Positions 10,774-22,794 of a DNA stretch of 60,039 bases are shown in pieces. Positions within the stretch are counted from its first letter, which is position 1, and each line of letters opens with the position of its first letter. A model generated the notes under the pieces. The model worked only from the letters and a program-made list of their open reading frames with translations, had not been told where the DNA came from and made no database searches. The position numbers and the translations under genes are program-made. The DNA comes from Termitomyces sp. T153 (lineage: Eukaryota; Basidiomycota; Agaricomycetes; Agaricales; Lyophyllaceae). The stretch covers positions 1 to 60,039 of the forward strand of contig JACKQL020000195.1 in the NCBI GenBank assembly GCA_018296165.2, written 5' to 3'.

Positions 10774-11665
10774 CTCATGCAGCTTGGTTATTGGATGTTG
10801 GTGCTGGAAAAAACCTTGGGCCTGGAGAAACAGTACAACTTCCAGAAACCATGATCTGTGATGACAATTCTGTCACTGGATTGATCTCTTCCACTTATCC
10901 TCATATTGATCACCATCAAGATGATCAGTATTATCTGGACCGTACCATCCTTTCTGGAAAGAACTCTGATGTAGAGGATATCAACTCTGAAGTTCTGCAG
11001 AGATATCTAGGAGAAGAGAAGATTATGCAGAGTGCAGACTCTGTCATGTCTAATGATGGAAATGTTAATGACCTGACATTGTATCCAATGGAATACCTCA
11101 ACTCTTTGAAAGCCAGTAATTTGCCTTTAGCTAAATTGGCTCTGAAGATTGGTGTTCCTGTCATGCTGCTCAGGAATCTGGATACAATTAAAGGACTTTG
11201 CAATGGGACAAGAATGATTGTCACCCACATCAGCACCAGAATTCTCAGATGTTGGATCATCAGTGGGGATGCCAAGTTGACAGGATCAATTGTTTTGATT
11301 CCAAGAATCAACATGGATATCTCTGAAGAGGATTCGCCAATTCCATTGCATAGGAGACAATTCCCATTTCAATTGGCCTTTGCTATGACAATCAACAAGT
11401 CTCAGGGTCAATCAGTCAAGCATGTTGGATTGGACCTTTGATCAGGAGTTTTTGCACATGGCCAACTTTATGTTGCACTTTCTTGGTACACATCAGGAGA
11501 TTGTATCAAAGTGATTTTGAACCCAGAAAACACATCAAGAAAGACTGCAAATATTGTCTATCCAGAAATCCTGAATGGTTTACAAATGTAAGTGTGACTT
11601 TTGTTAGATTTAAGCAACAAATTGCTAACTTCTATGAACTTCAGCACCCAATGTATATAGCCTAA
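10774..11665 (+). pseudogene. Helitron PIF1-like helicase, second half
   Basis: Continuation of the Helitron helicase beyond the gypsy insertion. Conserved late helicase motifs are visible: NLDTIKGLCNGTRMIV, then RRQFPFQLAFAMTINKSQGQ (the KSQGQT-like motif V/Va) at about 11350-11410. A TGA at 11439 falls where LDLR is normally read. After it, a shift in frame gives [12 protein letters not shown], the motif VI region, and [20 protein letters not shown], the end of the protein. The region is CpG-poor. Removing the gypsy element and one CATTG makes the reading frame continuous with the first half. Confidence 0.88.
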
Positions 11666-11866
11666 CAGTGTGGTATAAATATTCTTCATGGTTTACAAAT
11701 GTAAGTGTGACAGTTTAACAATTGCTTGGTTAGTACTAACTTTGATAATTTTCAGCATCTCTAATATGCCAGTGGACATTATAGTATTTTGCTGATAAGG
11801 TAATATAGATACATGATTGGTTGATATATAAAATCTCAGTATATTGAATTGTAAGAGAAAAGCAAC
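11666..11866. other. Helitron 3' flank, no gene
   Basis: AT-rich. It contains a second copy of a 22-base segment (11577-11598 and 11691-11712, GGTTTACAAATGTAAGTGTG core). The Helitron 3' hairpin and CTRR end should be near here but could not be placed with confidence. Confidence 0.4.
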
Positions 11867-12183
11867 ATTGAGTCAACAAAATACAAAGACCTAACTAAAC
11901 AAAGTGAGGTTGGGTCTGGGACTTAGCATTGATTTAACAAATACAAAGACCTAATTGAACAAAGTGAGGTTGAGTCTGGGACTTAGCATTGAGTTAACAA
12001 ATATAAAGACTTAACTGAAAAGGACCTAAGCAAACCAACTGAGGTTGGGTCTGGATCTCAGCATTGAGTTAACAAAATACAAGGACCTCAGCAAACAAAG
12101 TGAGGTTGGGTCTGGATCTCAGCATTGAGTTAGAATATCAAGGACCTAACCTCACTTCAAACAGTTAGGTCTAGGATGTAGCA
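11867..12183. repeat. Minisatellite, about five 60-75 bp units
   Basis: Tandem units each starting ATTGAGT(T/C)A and ending TTAGC or TCAGC: 11867-11927, 11928-11987, 11988-12062 (with a 15-base insertion), 12063-12123, and a degenerate last unit. Shared core GTGAGGTTGGGTCTGG. Confidence 0.88.
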
Positions 12184-12219
12184 AGAGCTACAGGCCAATG
12201 CCAAAGGCATGGACTATAG

Positions 12220-13379
12220 TGTCATGACCCGTTCCCCAAAACCCCGCACATCGTCCATCAACCCCCCGAACCCCCAAAGGGACCCCCAATGCTCCGCCGA
12301 ACTTCCGCCCATGCCCCGCGCCTACTTCGGCTAACTCCGATGCCTCCCCGGCTAACTCCGACGGCCCCCTGGCCAACTTCGGTGCCTGCCCCGCAGCCAC
12401 TGACACGTACCCTGGGCTTCCCAAACCCCGAGAACCACCCCCGCTGTTCCCGATCTTCGCCACCCATCATCAACTCAACACCCTGGTTCCTCCAACCTAT
12501 TCCAGAGTATCACGACAACCTCGGGGCGATCCGCATTCCCCAATGATCCCATCAACATATCAGCATGGCACGATCTTTGATCACAACCGACACCCGCCCA
12601 CTCCGTCAAGCCCCGCCAAGCCCCGCCGCCACAGCCGATGTACCCCGAAGTCCTCTGGTAGTCAGTATATAAGTCATCAAGTAGCTCTTCATACTCTAGT
12701 CTTGATATTGCTTAAACGTTACCTATGGTCTGATTGTTTCCTTTTCGTGTTTTGTGTTTTGTGTTTCGTGTCTCATTCTCCTTACTCTCAGTCTCCCGGT
12801 CTTATCTCAGTCTCCCGGTCTTATCTCAGTCTCCCGGTCTTGTCTTGTCTCCATTTCGTTATCGTTCTCGTTATTGTTTTGTATCTCCACTCGAATCTAC
12901 TCTTGTTCCATATTGTCTCGTCCGACGCTGTCTCGGTGACTCCGTCAGACCATTGTGCCCAAGTCTTCATCAACTCTAACGACCCCACGAACTCCGCGAT
13001 TATGATTACAAACCCCGACACTCCTTTACCAGGTCTGAACCTCACTCTTCACTCGGTCCCGGACTCCATCAGCTCCAAATGATCTTCCATCAAACCCCGG
13101 CTCCGTCCCCATTGATCACACAGCCACCTACTCCCTTGCTTCCGCAAATCTCCCATACGGCCTTCTGCCTGAACCCCGCCAAGACCATCTCGTTTCCCCA
13201 CAATCCAACTTCTCCGGACCTTCCCGGATCTGTCTGGATCACATCTCCCCAACTGCCCGCGCAACCCACCAGGACCCGGAACGTCTTCGAGTATTCGGTT
13301 ACCAATGCAGGGGAATCACGCCTGCCTAGTAAGGACTCGCCCAGTGCAGCTGAGCCCCCGGGGTCAGCGGAACCTGACA
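12220..13379 (+). mobile_element. Solo LTR, family TGTCAYGACC, copy 1
   Basis: 1160 bp beginning TGTCATGACCC and ending AACCTGACA, flanked by TATAG on both sides (12215-12219 and 13380-13384). No internal coding region is present, so this is a solo LTR left by LTR-LTR recombination. A TATATAAG box at 12666-12673 sets plus orientation. Pyrimidine-rich repeats (TCTCCCGGTCTTA) follow the promoter. Terminal bases and length suit a Ty3/gypsy element. CpG content is moderate, so the copy is fairly recent. ORFs within it are not genes. Confidence 0.9.
12666..12673 (+). promoter_or_regulatory. LTR TATA box
   Basis: TATATAAG conserved at the same place in all three copies of this LTR family (also 14087-14094 and 40740-40747). 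Confidence 0.6.
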
Positions 13380-13384
13380 TATAG

Positions 13385-13658
13385 CTTGTTCAGACAACTG
13401 TGGCACCTTTAGCACTGCCACCAGCTTATGTCATTGCTGACCAGTTGCTGACACATTACTTTGTCTTTTCTTTCTGTCATACTATATAGTTGTTTCTCAT
13501 GCTTCTGAAGCCTCTGAAGCATCACACCTGGCCTAGGGAATCCCCAGACTTGTTCTCTTTGGATCTCCCTCTGCTAGGTGAGTAGTTATGTCAGTAGACA
13601 CTGTACAGCACTGAATAGACTTTGGATCTCCCTCTGCCAGTTGTGTGATTGAGCCACA
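13385..13658. other. Spacer between two solo LTRs
   Basis: About 280 bp of CpG-poor sequence with a short internal repeat (TTTGGATCTCCCTCTGC twice). No gene seen. Confidence 0.6.
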
Positions 13659-13663
13659 GCTTC

Positions 13664-14808
13664 TGTCACGACCCATCCCCTGAACCCCCGCACATCGTCC
13701 ATCAACCCCCCAACCCCCAAAAAACCCCCGACGCTCCGCCGAACTTCTGCCCATGCCCCACACCTATTTCGGCTAACTCCGATGGCCCCCTGGCCAACTT
13801 CGATGCCTTTCCCACAGCCACTGACACTTACCCTGGATCTCCCAAACCCCGAGAACCACCCCCGCTGTTCCCAATCTTTGCCACCCATCATCAACTCAAC
13901 ACCCTGGTTCCTCCAACCTATTCCAGAGTATCACGACAACCTCGGGGCGATCCGCATTCCCCAATGATCCCATCAACATATCAGCATGGCCTGATCCTCG
14001 ATCGCAACCGACACCTGCCCACTCTGTCGAGCTCCGCCAAGCCCCGCCGTCGCAGCCGACGTACCCCGAAGTTCTCCGGTAGTCAGTATATAAGTTGTCA
14101 AGTAGCTCTTTGTACTCTAGTCTTGATATTGCTTAACATTACCTATGGTCTGATTGTTTCCTTTTCATGTTTCGTGTTTTGTGTTTTGTGTCTCGTTCTC
14201 CTTACTCTCAGTCTCCCGGTCTTATCTCAGTCTCCCAGTCCTATCTCAGTCTCCCAGTCTTGTCTTGTCTCCATCTCGCTATCGTTCTTGTTATTGTTTT
14301 GTATCTCCACTCAAATCTACTCTTGTTCCATATCAACTCCATTCCATTTTGTCTGACGCTGTCTCGGTGACTCCATCCGGCCATTGTGCCCAAGTCCTCA
14401 TCAACCCAAATGACCTCACGAACTCCGCGATTACAATCACAAACCCCAACACTCTTCCACCAGGTCCAAACCTCGCTCTTCACTTGGTCCCAGACTCCAT
14501 CACTCCAATTGATCTCCCATCAAACCCCGGCTCCGCTCCCATTGATCACACAGCCGCCTACTCCTTCGCTTCCGCAAATCTCCCATACGGTCTTCTGCCT
14601 GAACCCCGCCAAGACCGTCCCGTTTCCTGCAATCTGACTTCTCTGGACCTCCCCGGATCTGTCCAGATCACATCCCACCAACTATCCGCACAAGCCATCA
14701 GTGCCCGGAATGTTTTCGAGTGTTCGGTTACCAGTGCAAGGGGATCACGCCCGCCTAGTAAGGACTCGCCCAGTGCAGCTGAGCCCCCGAGGTCAGCGGA
14801 ACCTGACA
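13664..14808 (+). mobile_element. Solo LTR, family TGTCAYGACC, copy 2
   Basis: 1145 bp, TGTCACGACCC...AACCTGACA, with target duplication GCTTC at 13659-13663 and 14809-14813. It is highly similar to copy 1 throughout, including the TATA box (14087-14094). The different target duplications show that the two copies are independent insertions, not a tandem duplication. Confidence 0.9.
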
Positions 14809-14813
14809 GCTTC

Positions 14814-15254
14814 CAGAGGTTGCCCTTACACTTATTGGAGTTCAGTTCTATGTTGAGCACATTGCCAATGACCAGGAGCTTGTCACTGGAAGGACAGCAT
14901 GTTTGACAGCTATGAGATTGTCAGCTTTGCACACATTTTTTAAAATTTGTTGAGCTCATGTGATCTGGACCAAACAATAGAATAGAAGTGACTTACAATT
15001 GAAGTCAACACAAGATGTCCAATTGAGGCTGGTCATCAAGTTATTGAGTGAATGTTGAATGTATTAATGTGTGGTAATGTTGATAATATAGAGTAATTAC
15101 TGAAAAAGTTTGCTAATACTCCAACTTCTGACTGGGCATTAATGATCACATCCCTTCAGGTGCTGCCTGGGGCCTGAGGCATGGAACACAACACATTAAT
15201 GCAATACAATACTGAGCCTGTTAGATAAAAAAAATTGAGGGTAGTCAAAACATA
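14814..15254. other. No gene seen
   Basis: AT-rich, CpG-poor sequence between a solo LTR and the TRIM-like element. Confidence 0.5.
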
Positions 15255-15259
15255 CTGAA

Positions 15260-15695
15260 TCTAGCAGCTTGGGTTTTCCCACAACAGAGTTTGAATGACT
15301 GGCAGTTGCCAGAGCTTTGTCACCTCTGAGAGCAATGGGTCACAGAGTTGTAACATGGTTTGTTCTAGTGGAACAGGTGGTCCAACTGGTTTGTCATGTG
15401 CAATTCTGGTGTGTTTCATTTTAGGCAGAACCATTACATTTGGTGGAACACAGAGAGTTGTGTTCAACTCCCAGTGTAGCCAGTTGTTTGCACACTGTTA
15501 CCCCAGGCCTCAACCACAAGGGGGGTATGTAGCAGCTTGGGTTTTCCTGCTATGGAGTTTGAATGGCCAGCAGTTGCCAGAGCTTCATCACCTATGAAAT
15601 GGGTCACAGAGTTGTAACATGGTTTGTTCTAATATAGCCCAACTGATTCATTGTGTGCAATTCTGGTGTGTTCCATTTTAGGCGGAACAATTACA
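15260..15695 (+). mobile_element. TRIM-like miniature LTR retrotransposon
   Basis: A 436-bp element: LTR 15260-15438, an internal 89 bp (15439-15527), LTR 15528-15695, flanked by CTGAA at 15255-15259 and 15696-15700. Both LTRs end ATTACA. The right begins TGTAGCAG, the left TCTAGCAG (one terminal base changed). The internal part starts with TTTGGTGG, a possible primer site, and ends in AAGGGGGGTA, a polypurine tract like that before the copia LTR at 59645. It has no coding capacity, so it would depend on proteins from a related copia-type element. An internally deleted copia copy is the alternative reading. Confidence 0.8.
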
Positions 15696-15700
15696 CTGAA

Positions 15701-18088
15701 GTAGCTGTACTATTGTGTCCATAGTATTTCAAAAAAATTTGAAACCATAAATAACAAGACATCTACAGTACCTTTGACCAATTGGACTTTTGCAGTTGGT
15801 GTGATAATATCTACCCTAGCCTACTCTAGTGTCACTTTATAAAAGGTATGCTGGTGATTGTGTCAGAAGGAAGCTGGTTCCACAGGTTGCAAAACCATAG
15901 TGTTTCAAAACTTTTGTCACAAATTGTCATGCTGACTCATACTGCCAATTACATCTCTGCCTCGGCACTGTTTAAATGATCCCCACAATGCAGCACACTC
16001 AAAATTCCTTATTTTGACTATCCTCATCTTTACAGGTGTCAATATTGACAAGAAATACAGTACATGTACATTAGTGCATTACATACATGCTTCCTGGATG
16101 AGCTTTTCAACCTCAGGAGTGATCCAGCTGCATTTGGAAGAGGGGCTGGAAGTTTCTCTTTGGGGTCACATACACTGCTCTACACCATGGGAGGGGTGAA
16201 AACAAGACCCATATTACAACACTTTAAATGAAACCAAGCTAATTCAACAAAATGCGTTGACGTGTCATGATCCTGCAGACTTTGCAACTTGATCAAGGTC
16301 AAAATGTGAAATGTCACACATCTACACTCTTTCTGCAATATCTTCTTTAAAAGTGTTTGCAATGTCATGAAACTTGGTACACAGCTTATATTTACAGTAT
16401 GACTTATACGAAGTTTGGTAGCACTATCTTAAGTAGTACCTAAATCCAGGGATCTTCAAATGTGCTTTTGCATTTTACAGGTACATATTTACCTTATCAC
16501 AGACCAGTCCTGGGTGAATTTCACTGATCCTCTGGATATCCAAGATTGAAAGTATGTATTGGTTATATGCTAGTAAGGATCAGAGGAATTGCGGCGACGA
16601 TCTGTTAAAAAATCACATTTTGAAACACTAGTGCATTTTGAAACCCGATGTACGTGATAGTAATCTTCTGGAGAAGCCAAGCACAAGACGAAGAACAAGC
16701 TGTCTGCCTCCTCAGATCACAATCTCGGTTGGAGGCGCAGTTCAATGGTTTCACTTGTGACTAGGATGATATGAGTGAATTCTCGATAAAAAAGGAGAGC
16801 AGAGCGGCTTGCTACAGCACCATTGGTATCATACTTATCCGGGTCTTGGACTCTACTAGAGGCAAAGTAATCAAAAGATTGACAGTAACAAAGGACTTTA
16901 CTACCCGTCGGTATTATCATCGATTGGAGCAAAATCATTTCCCCCTTCACAACGGTTTTCGAAGGCCTTTCACTCTGCAGCAGCTTGCTTGTCGGCGTTT
17001 TTCCCGGCTGAGAGAGTTATATATCAGCAGGAGGGTCACAAACTTGTCTAGTCGAAACAATACCTTGTTGTTTCTGTTTCTCTGTTGATGTACGCTGGGA
17101 CTTGTCGCTGTGAGATCAGGAGCGGAGGGAGAAGTTTCAGCATGTGCTCGATGGACGACATGAATATCATCACATCCTGTTTGGGAACGTGCGACCTCTT
17201 CTTGTTTCGTCAAGGGGTAGAAAGAGTTAGACCGGCAGTGTAAACGTTTTAGAGTCATACACACATAGTTGATATTATCATCTCTGATATCTTATACGCA
17301 ATCAAACGCAGGATCCGAACTTTGAAGCCTCGAGGTTCTTTGTCAAGTCTTATCTTTGTAAAACCATGGACGTGGCCCACATGATTGACAGAGCCTAAAC
17401 TCCCCGTTGATGAGATTTCCCACAGATCACCCACTGTGAGGCCCAATTAGTTTCAATCCGTACTTACCACATAGTCGATTGAATCGAAGCCTTCATCAAT
17501 ATGATCACGTTTAAAACTTGTCATTTGATCTTGCCGATAAGTATTCAGAATGTTTGAGCGTTAATGATGCGCAAACACCAACTCTGCAACAGTGCACTCA
17601 GTGGCCCCGTTGCCGAACAATTCTGAGGAACCTTTAAACAACGCAAAAGCCTATCGGGAAACACGGAGGAAGGAAGCCTTGAGCGACGGATAAATGACAA
17701 CCACATTGATATGACGTTAAAGGAGATCCTAAGAAACATCTCAAGCCCGAAGCGACATTCGAGCTTGCATCCATTTATAAGGGATGTGCATCCGTCAGAT
17801 GGGATATGGACAGGTGGGATTCAAAATCAAACGATGACTCGGTATTTTGAAGAGCCTCAATGCTTCGATAATACACTCTTCTATGCATCGACAATCGGTT
17901 TGGTGAGTGACTGCTCTTTTAATGTTCTCGTACACCTTTTCCTCGACATCGATTGCGCTAGAACTTCTCTAGTCACTAAGTGATGCGGTAAGCTTTATAA
18001 TATTACATGTACCATAGAACCAACGCATGTTAGAACATAATCCATATATGTAGTCCGGCCTTATATGCCCCTTTAACTAGATAAGAAT
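15701..18088. other. No recognisable gene
   Basis: 15701-16700 is CpG-poor intergenic sequence. From about 16700 CpG returns to normal, marking entry into a gene island. Short ORFs (for example 17711-17983, plus) match nothing I know. Confidence 0.45.
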
Positions 18089-19311
18089 TCATCTGAGGCG
18101 GACAAATTGGATATTGAGGATGGGTGGAGAAGCAATAAATGGCAGTCGTCGTATCATGAGACCGAGAACAAAGAACAAGAAGTAAAGCCGTCGTGTAGTT
18201 AAGTGATGTTGATACTTGGCAAGGTTATGCCAGTACCAGTCAAATACTTTCGAGCGAAGCCGGACAAAGTAGGTCACAAGGTGCTTGAGGAACCATTCTG
18301 CCAGGAGGAAGGTCTTAGAGGTTGGACGTAGCACGCCTCTTGTATCGACCGTCAACTTTGTTTCTGGCTTCCGTGTCTGCGTAAAGAAAAGCTTGGTTTC
18401 TTTTTCAGAAATGTTTCGGATTGTGTAGAAGTTTCCTGCAGCATTAGGAATGTATGCGTGAATGAGATCCAAGCTCATGGAAGAAGAGAGATATCGAACC
18501 TCGGGGTACGACAAATACGCCACCAGCAGAGACTGCATATGATGTTTGGTGGATCAGGACCTCCACAGCTCCTTCCAAAACGATAAAGACCTGAAAAGGT
18601 TATTCACAAACACACTGTGAAGTCAAGCGATGCCACTGCTCACGTATGTGTTGTCTTTCACGTTCCTTTTCCTCTTCTCCCCGTGGACATTAATGAAAAC
18701 ATATCCAGAGCCAATATAGTCTGAATAGCCCATAGCCCGCTGAAATGCCCATCCTTCGTTGTTGTATGGTATGTTGGGTGAAGAATACACCATCTTCGCC
18801 GGAAATATAACTGCTGAAGCATCTCGATTGTTCCGATTTAAGCTCGTCTTAACGTTGAATACAGCTGCTTACCCTGCTCCTTCTGCGGGGCATAGTCGAC
18901 GACAACGCCATGCCACGGCGTATGCTCATCGCTTTGATTACTTTGAACGCTCTTTGTTGCCTTCGTTGACACCGTGGCCTTGTCTCGCTTCAGGGAGACT
19001 GGTATCCCCGGCTGAGTGCGTGGTGGAATTGTGGCACTACCACTGTTCCTATCCTGTGGGCTCGGTTTGGGTGAGGATATAGGAGTCTGCGGCTGCTGAG
19101 CAGCTGCAACTGTAGGCAACTCGTCTGCTTGTGTTGCTTCTGCCGTCTCCAGTTCAGAAGGAATCGGCTCATGTGAAGCTGGAGTCTCCAGGGCGGTCAA
19201 TGTAGGGCTAGGGCTTGAACTGGAGTCCTCTTTTGATATACTCTGAATGTGTATAGGTGTAGATACTGGTACTGCAGGGACTGTGCTAGGACCAGCAATT
19301 TGTTCGGCCAT
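18089..19311 (-). CDS. CENP-C/Mif2 cupin-domain protein, four exons
   Basis: Kinetochore-type protein of 348 residues. Exons are 19311-18873, 18813-18644, 18590-18500 and 18435-18089. All introns are GT-AG (59, 53, 64 nt) and splicing keeps frame. Residues 1-130 are Ser/Thr/Pro-rich and disordered. GVVVDYAPQKE then leads into the Mif2/CENP-C C-terminal region (FPAKMVYSSPN, NEGWAFQRAMGYSDYIGSGY) and the cupin fold (DNTYVFIVLEGAVEVLIH, GGVFVVPRGNFYTIRNI, EKETKLFFTQTRK). In CENP-C this cupin makes dimers that organise centromeric chromatin. The usual N-terminal DNA/nucleosome-binding CENP-C motif is absent. The last 85 residues are unlike CENP-C and include a hydrophobic stretch (LYFLFFVLGLMI). 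It may be a paralog or a partly decayed copy. The splice model is inferred by eye. Confidence 0.78.
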
Positions 19312-19715
19312 GGTATGTATATCGTTTGTGAGAGAAGAGAGTTAGTTGGTGGTACAATGAAATGAACGGCGACGGCTATTGACTTGACACGAATTTGCAA
19401 ATATTGATTGACGTTTTACCGGCCCTTGACGTTTACAGGCCCCAGCGACAAACCCAGGATTTGAATCAGATACACATGTCAGAATTTGCTTAATATGACT
19501 GGCTTTCAAAAGCTCCTTCACTACGTCCTATGTTAGGTCTATCTTCCAGAAGCACGATATGTTCGTCAGATACTCGGGCTCATTGGGGTCAGTCATTCCT
19601 ACATCTCGTTCTATCTATAAGTACAGGTTGAAGTTTGGGCTGCATTAACATAAAGTGTGGCAGAAATTTGACTTTGTTTTCAGAATTACTCGAATAAAGG
19701 GCACTTTGGCGGCAG
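19312..19715. other. Divergent intergenic region
   Basis: About 400 bp between the minus-strand CENP-C-type gene and a plus-strand kinase-like fragment. It should hold the promoter of the former. No clear TATA box recognised. Confidence 0.4.
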
Positions 19716-20690
19716 GTGAAGAATGACCAACGAATACTCTCACAATCGCTACAGATTTCCCAGCTGATGTCCCTCTCACTCGAATTCTCTTCCAATCTAT
19801 TCTCCTCCGTTATCCCATCTCGCTTTCTCAAGGAGATAGCTTCGGATGAGGTTACTTTTCATCGGAGTGGTTCCGTCAAGTTCATCACTCCAGACATTTT
19901 CACTACTGTGGATGTGACCGAACAGATATATCAAGGCTTCCGACATCATGAATATTATTTCAAGGGAAGGTCTTCCTTGCCCAACGAACCTTCTCCTTGT
20001 GAAGTCATCGTCAAGATACTGTTTGGTCCCGACGAAGAAGTTTATTCTGAGATACTCCAGAGCTATATACAAGAGGCGAAATTCTATCGAGACCATCTTT
20101 GTGGCAGCAAATTCCTTTATGGCAAAGGAGTCCCAAAAACTTATGGATTATACGAAACCAAGCTCACTTGGAAACTACCGAACATGCTTGTTGATTGTGC
20201 TTGTATGGTGTAAACAATACTATGGCCCAAGCGAAAACCTGCCATGGTCAACAGGTAGTAGAATCTCGGACTTCGGGTGAGTATGTTATTTCGATCTCAA
20301 AGTTGAGATTCTGACTTTTCCAAGTTTGCAAGCCGTCAAATTTCTCTTCAAAATGTACAAGGTCGGCATTAGGCACAATTCTCTATGCCTCGAGACAAAT
20401 ATTGCATGTCTCGATTGCAAACCGTTCTTTACGGATTTTCAAAAGCGTGCAAACACGATCGCCCAGACAAATAGTTCGAGCTTCCTACCCCGCTTTCTGA
20501 AATAGACGCAGATATTTTGGAGTGCGGGGAACTGTATGACTTTTACAAAAAATTACGACGCCACGTCGCGCCTCGTAAGTCTCGTTTTCAGTTTACAGTC
20601 AGGTAAACTAGCTGACATCTACAACATCTTTCGTTACCGCCGATTGGACAGATCCATGCATATGAATACGTCATGAAAAGTCTCCCTAAC
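19716..20690 (+). pseudogene. Kinase-like fragment (fungal expanded family)
   Basis: ORF 19716-20213 has the N-lobe features of the divergent fungal kinase-like proteins common in agaricomycetes: PCEVIVKILFGP (strand with Lys), an EAKFYRDHL helix and VPKTYGLYETK. The frame then breaks. Later sequence gives a segment near 20320-20580 resembling the end of the same fold (DFQKACKHD, EIDADILECGELYDF) in shifted frames. No HRD or DFG motif is intact. Family assignment rests on these patterns only, so the fragment could be a multi-exon gene with introns I did not resolve. Confidence 0.5.
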
Positions 20691-20851
20691 TCGTTCATTC
20701 TTCGGATGCTGAGTGAGGGCCCATCTCACAAGTGTGTAGAGGAAGACCAGAAGAAACGGGTCCGTATCATGATGTATAGTGCGCACGATCGGTTTCTAAT
20801 CGAGCGCGGCTAGAAATACATTATACGGTAGAAACGGGGCCTGGAAAATAC

Positions 20852-22250
20852 TCAATCAGGAAGGGAACAATCAGCAGATGAAAATTTTATTTCAAAGGGC
20901 GACACGCGCATTGAAGACAGGATACTACACTCCATAATGGATTGCATCTGGGTCTGTGTGGTGGCCAAAGAATCAATAAATTTACTACTGGATCGCTGAT
21001 CAGGCTCTACAACGAAGCCTTCCATTCCTAGAGAGTACTGGGGTGCTGTTGCGACCTTCATTGCAAAGATATATTTTTTCTGGGAGAATACCAAGACAAG
21101 TAGTATCGTTGTTGGGGATAGCTATGCAGCCTTATCGATGATTCTTTACTTGAGATTCAATTGGAAAAGGAGGTGGATTTACCTTGAATAGCGGCAAGAA
21201 AATTACTAACTAGCTCCATGTCAGAGTTTGCATCCCACAACATCTTGCCTGCAGGTGTGATCACAAGATAATGAAGGGCGAGATTGTTCCTATCTTTGAG
21301 CTTGCGTTTTTGTACACTTTCAATGTCCTGAGGTAAATCATGATCAGGCCAAAGGACATCCCCAAGCACGTCCTTCTTCCGGATGATGAGCCACCACTAT
21401 CTCCGGGAGTCAACTCCATTCGCCATACTGCCAGCATGCTAAGCTGCTCCCTGTAACTGTTGTTCCAGACGGAAGCACCACGGCCCATACTGATGAAGAT
21501 CGGTTTCCCCTCGTTCAAGGATTGTTGGCATCCCTGAGACACACCACTCGTTTCCACCATAAATGATGGCTACGCTGTTTGACGATTCGTATCTAAGAAA
21601 AGGGTAAATATTAGGGTTATAACCAAGGTCTACGGAGGACATATCACGGTTGAGTCATCGGATGACACGAACGAAAACATCCAGATTTACAGGGAAGGCA
21701 GAGCGTTCAGACGACAACATCCCGGCACAATCGAAGACGGTGAAGTTTTTCTAGAGCGACTTCAATGACGCAAGGTAGAAGAGGTCTGTTGTAAAAGATA
21801 CGGCTGAAATATGCGGCAGCCTTAGCATCCAACGTAGCATCACCCATAGAACATCCATAGAATGGATGAGGCTGTTCCATTGCTGTTCCAAGCATAAAGA
21901 AGGACACAAGCTAGCGTCGATAATAGAACGTCGACTCAATCCCTTATAGTTATTTTCCCAGTCCATTTCAAGGATTGAACTCAAAAGACGACAGCAGAGG
22001 ATCTTCGTCTTCGAAGGAACGCGGATTAGTGATATGGGACTGGCGATACTATTGGACGTCCTCATGGTACTCGAAGTCCACGATATATTGACAGATAGTC
22101 TCCAAAAACGAGTCTTAGTCGCTGATTGTTCAGAAAGGGTTATGCATGGCCATCTCACAAGTAAAGAGAGGCTTCCAGATCTTTCCTACTCTTTCTGAAA
22201 GAGGCCCGGTTCTTCTTCTACTCCAGAGATATATTGGCCATAGTCTTCAC
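20852..22250 (-). other. Unassigned minus-strand coding-like region
   Basis: Several minus-strand open stretches (22158-21751, 21642-21439, 21369-21157, 21094-20852) lie end to end in a CpG-normal region and could be exons of a decayed or multi-intron gene. I recognise no domain. Segments such as FGLIMIYLRTLKV and LALHYLVITPAGKMLWDA look protein-like. No complete splice model was found. Confidence 0.25.
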
Positions 22251-22794
22251 ACAACTTTGTGACACAACGACGAATCGGAGATGCTCGAAATGCAAAGAAT
22301 TGATAATTTGATTAGTTGGTGAGGGATTCAAGGTCTGAGTCAGATTCTGAATATGGGGAAGACATTTCAACGCACGTTTGAAGGTACCGGGGATAGAAAA
22401 ATGCTTTTGGAAGTTTGGGGATACCGGAACTTTCTGGGTTCAAGTTGAATGCAAATTTAAATTGTTAAGCTGGCCACACATGACAGTGGGGGCTACCATC
22501 GTTCCCGCTCACAATCACGTCGCGTTCCCAGTGGCTGTGCTCACCCTCAGTCATGTCAACGCAAAAACCCCAGTCGTTGACCTCGCGGCGAAGATCTGGA
22601 GGAAACACAACTCGTTGATCTCTTACAATAACTCACATTACACAGCGTTTTCTGTATATCCCACAAGAACTCACTACGAACTAGCGGATAGCCCGACATA
22701 CTTCAAGAGGCCTGATCGATATTACTTGCTGAAGTGTTTTCACCGAAATTGTACTAATCAGAAGGCAAGTACAAGACATTGGCAGATAAAGAGG

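Noticed and set aside
11867..12183. Possible CRISPR-like array
   Set aside because: Units are contiguous imperfect tandem repeats without unique spacers, in a eukaryotic genome.
12289..14906. ORFs of 180-250 codons in 12289-14906
   Set aside because: They lie inside the two solo LTRs, occur in parallel in both copies with changed frames, and are Pro/Ser-rich low-complexity. They are chance ORFs in LTR sequence.
15260..15700. Simple tandem duplication of about 170 bp
   Set aside because: The CTGAA duplication outside, polypurine tract inside and ATTACA ends on both copies fit LTRs better.
22378..22794. Plus-strand ORF upstream part as a separate gene
   Set aside because: Only the end of this ORF (from about 22795) matches Mif2. 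The upstream part shows no conserved feature and may be chance open sequence.
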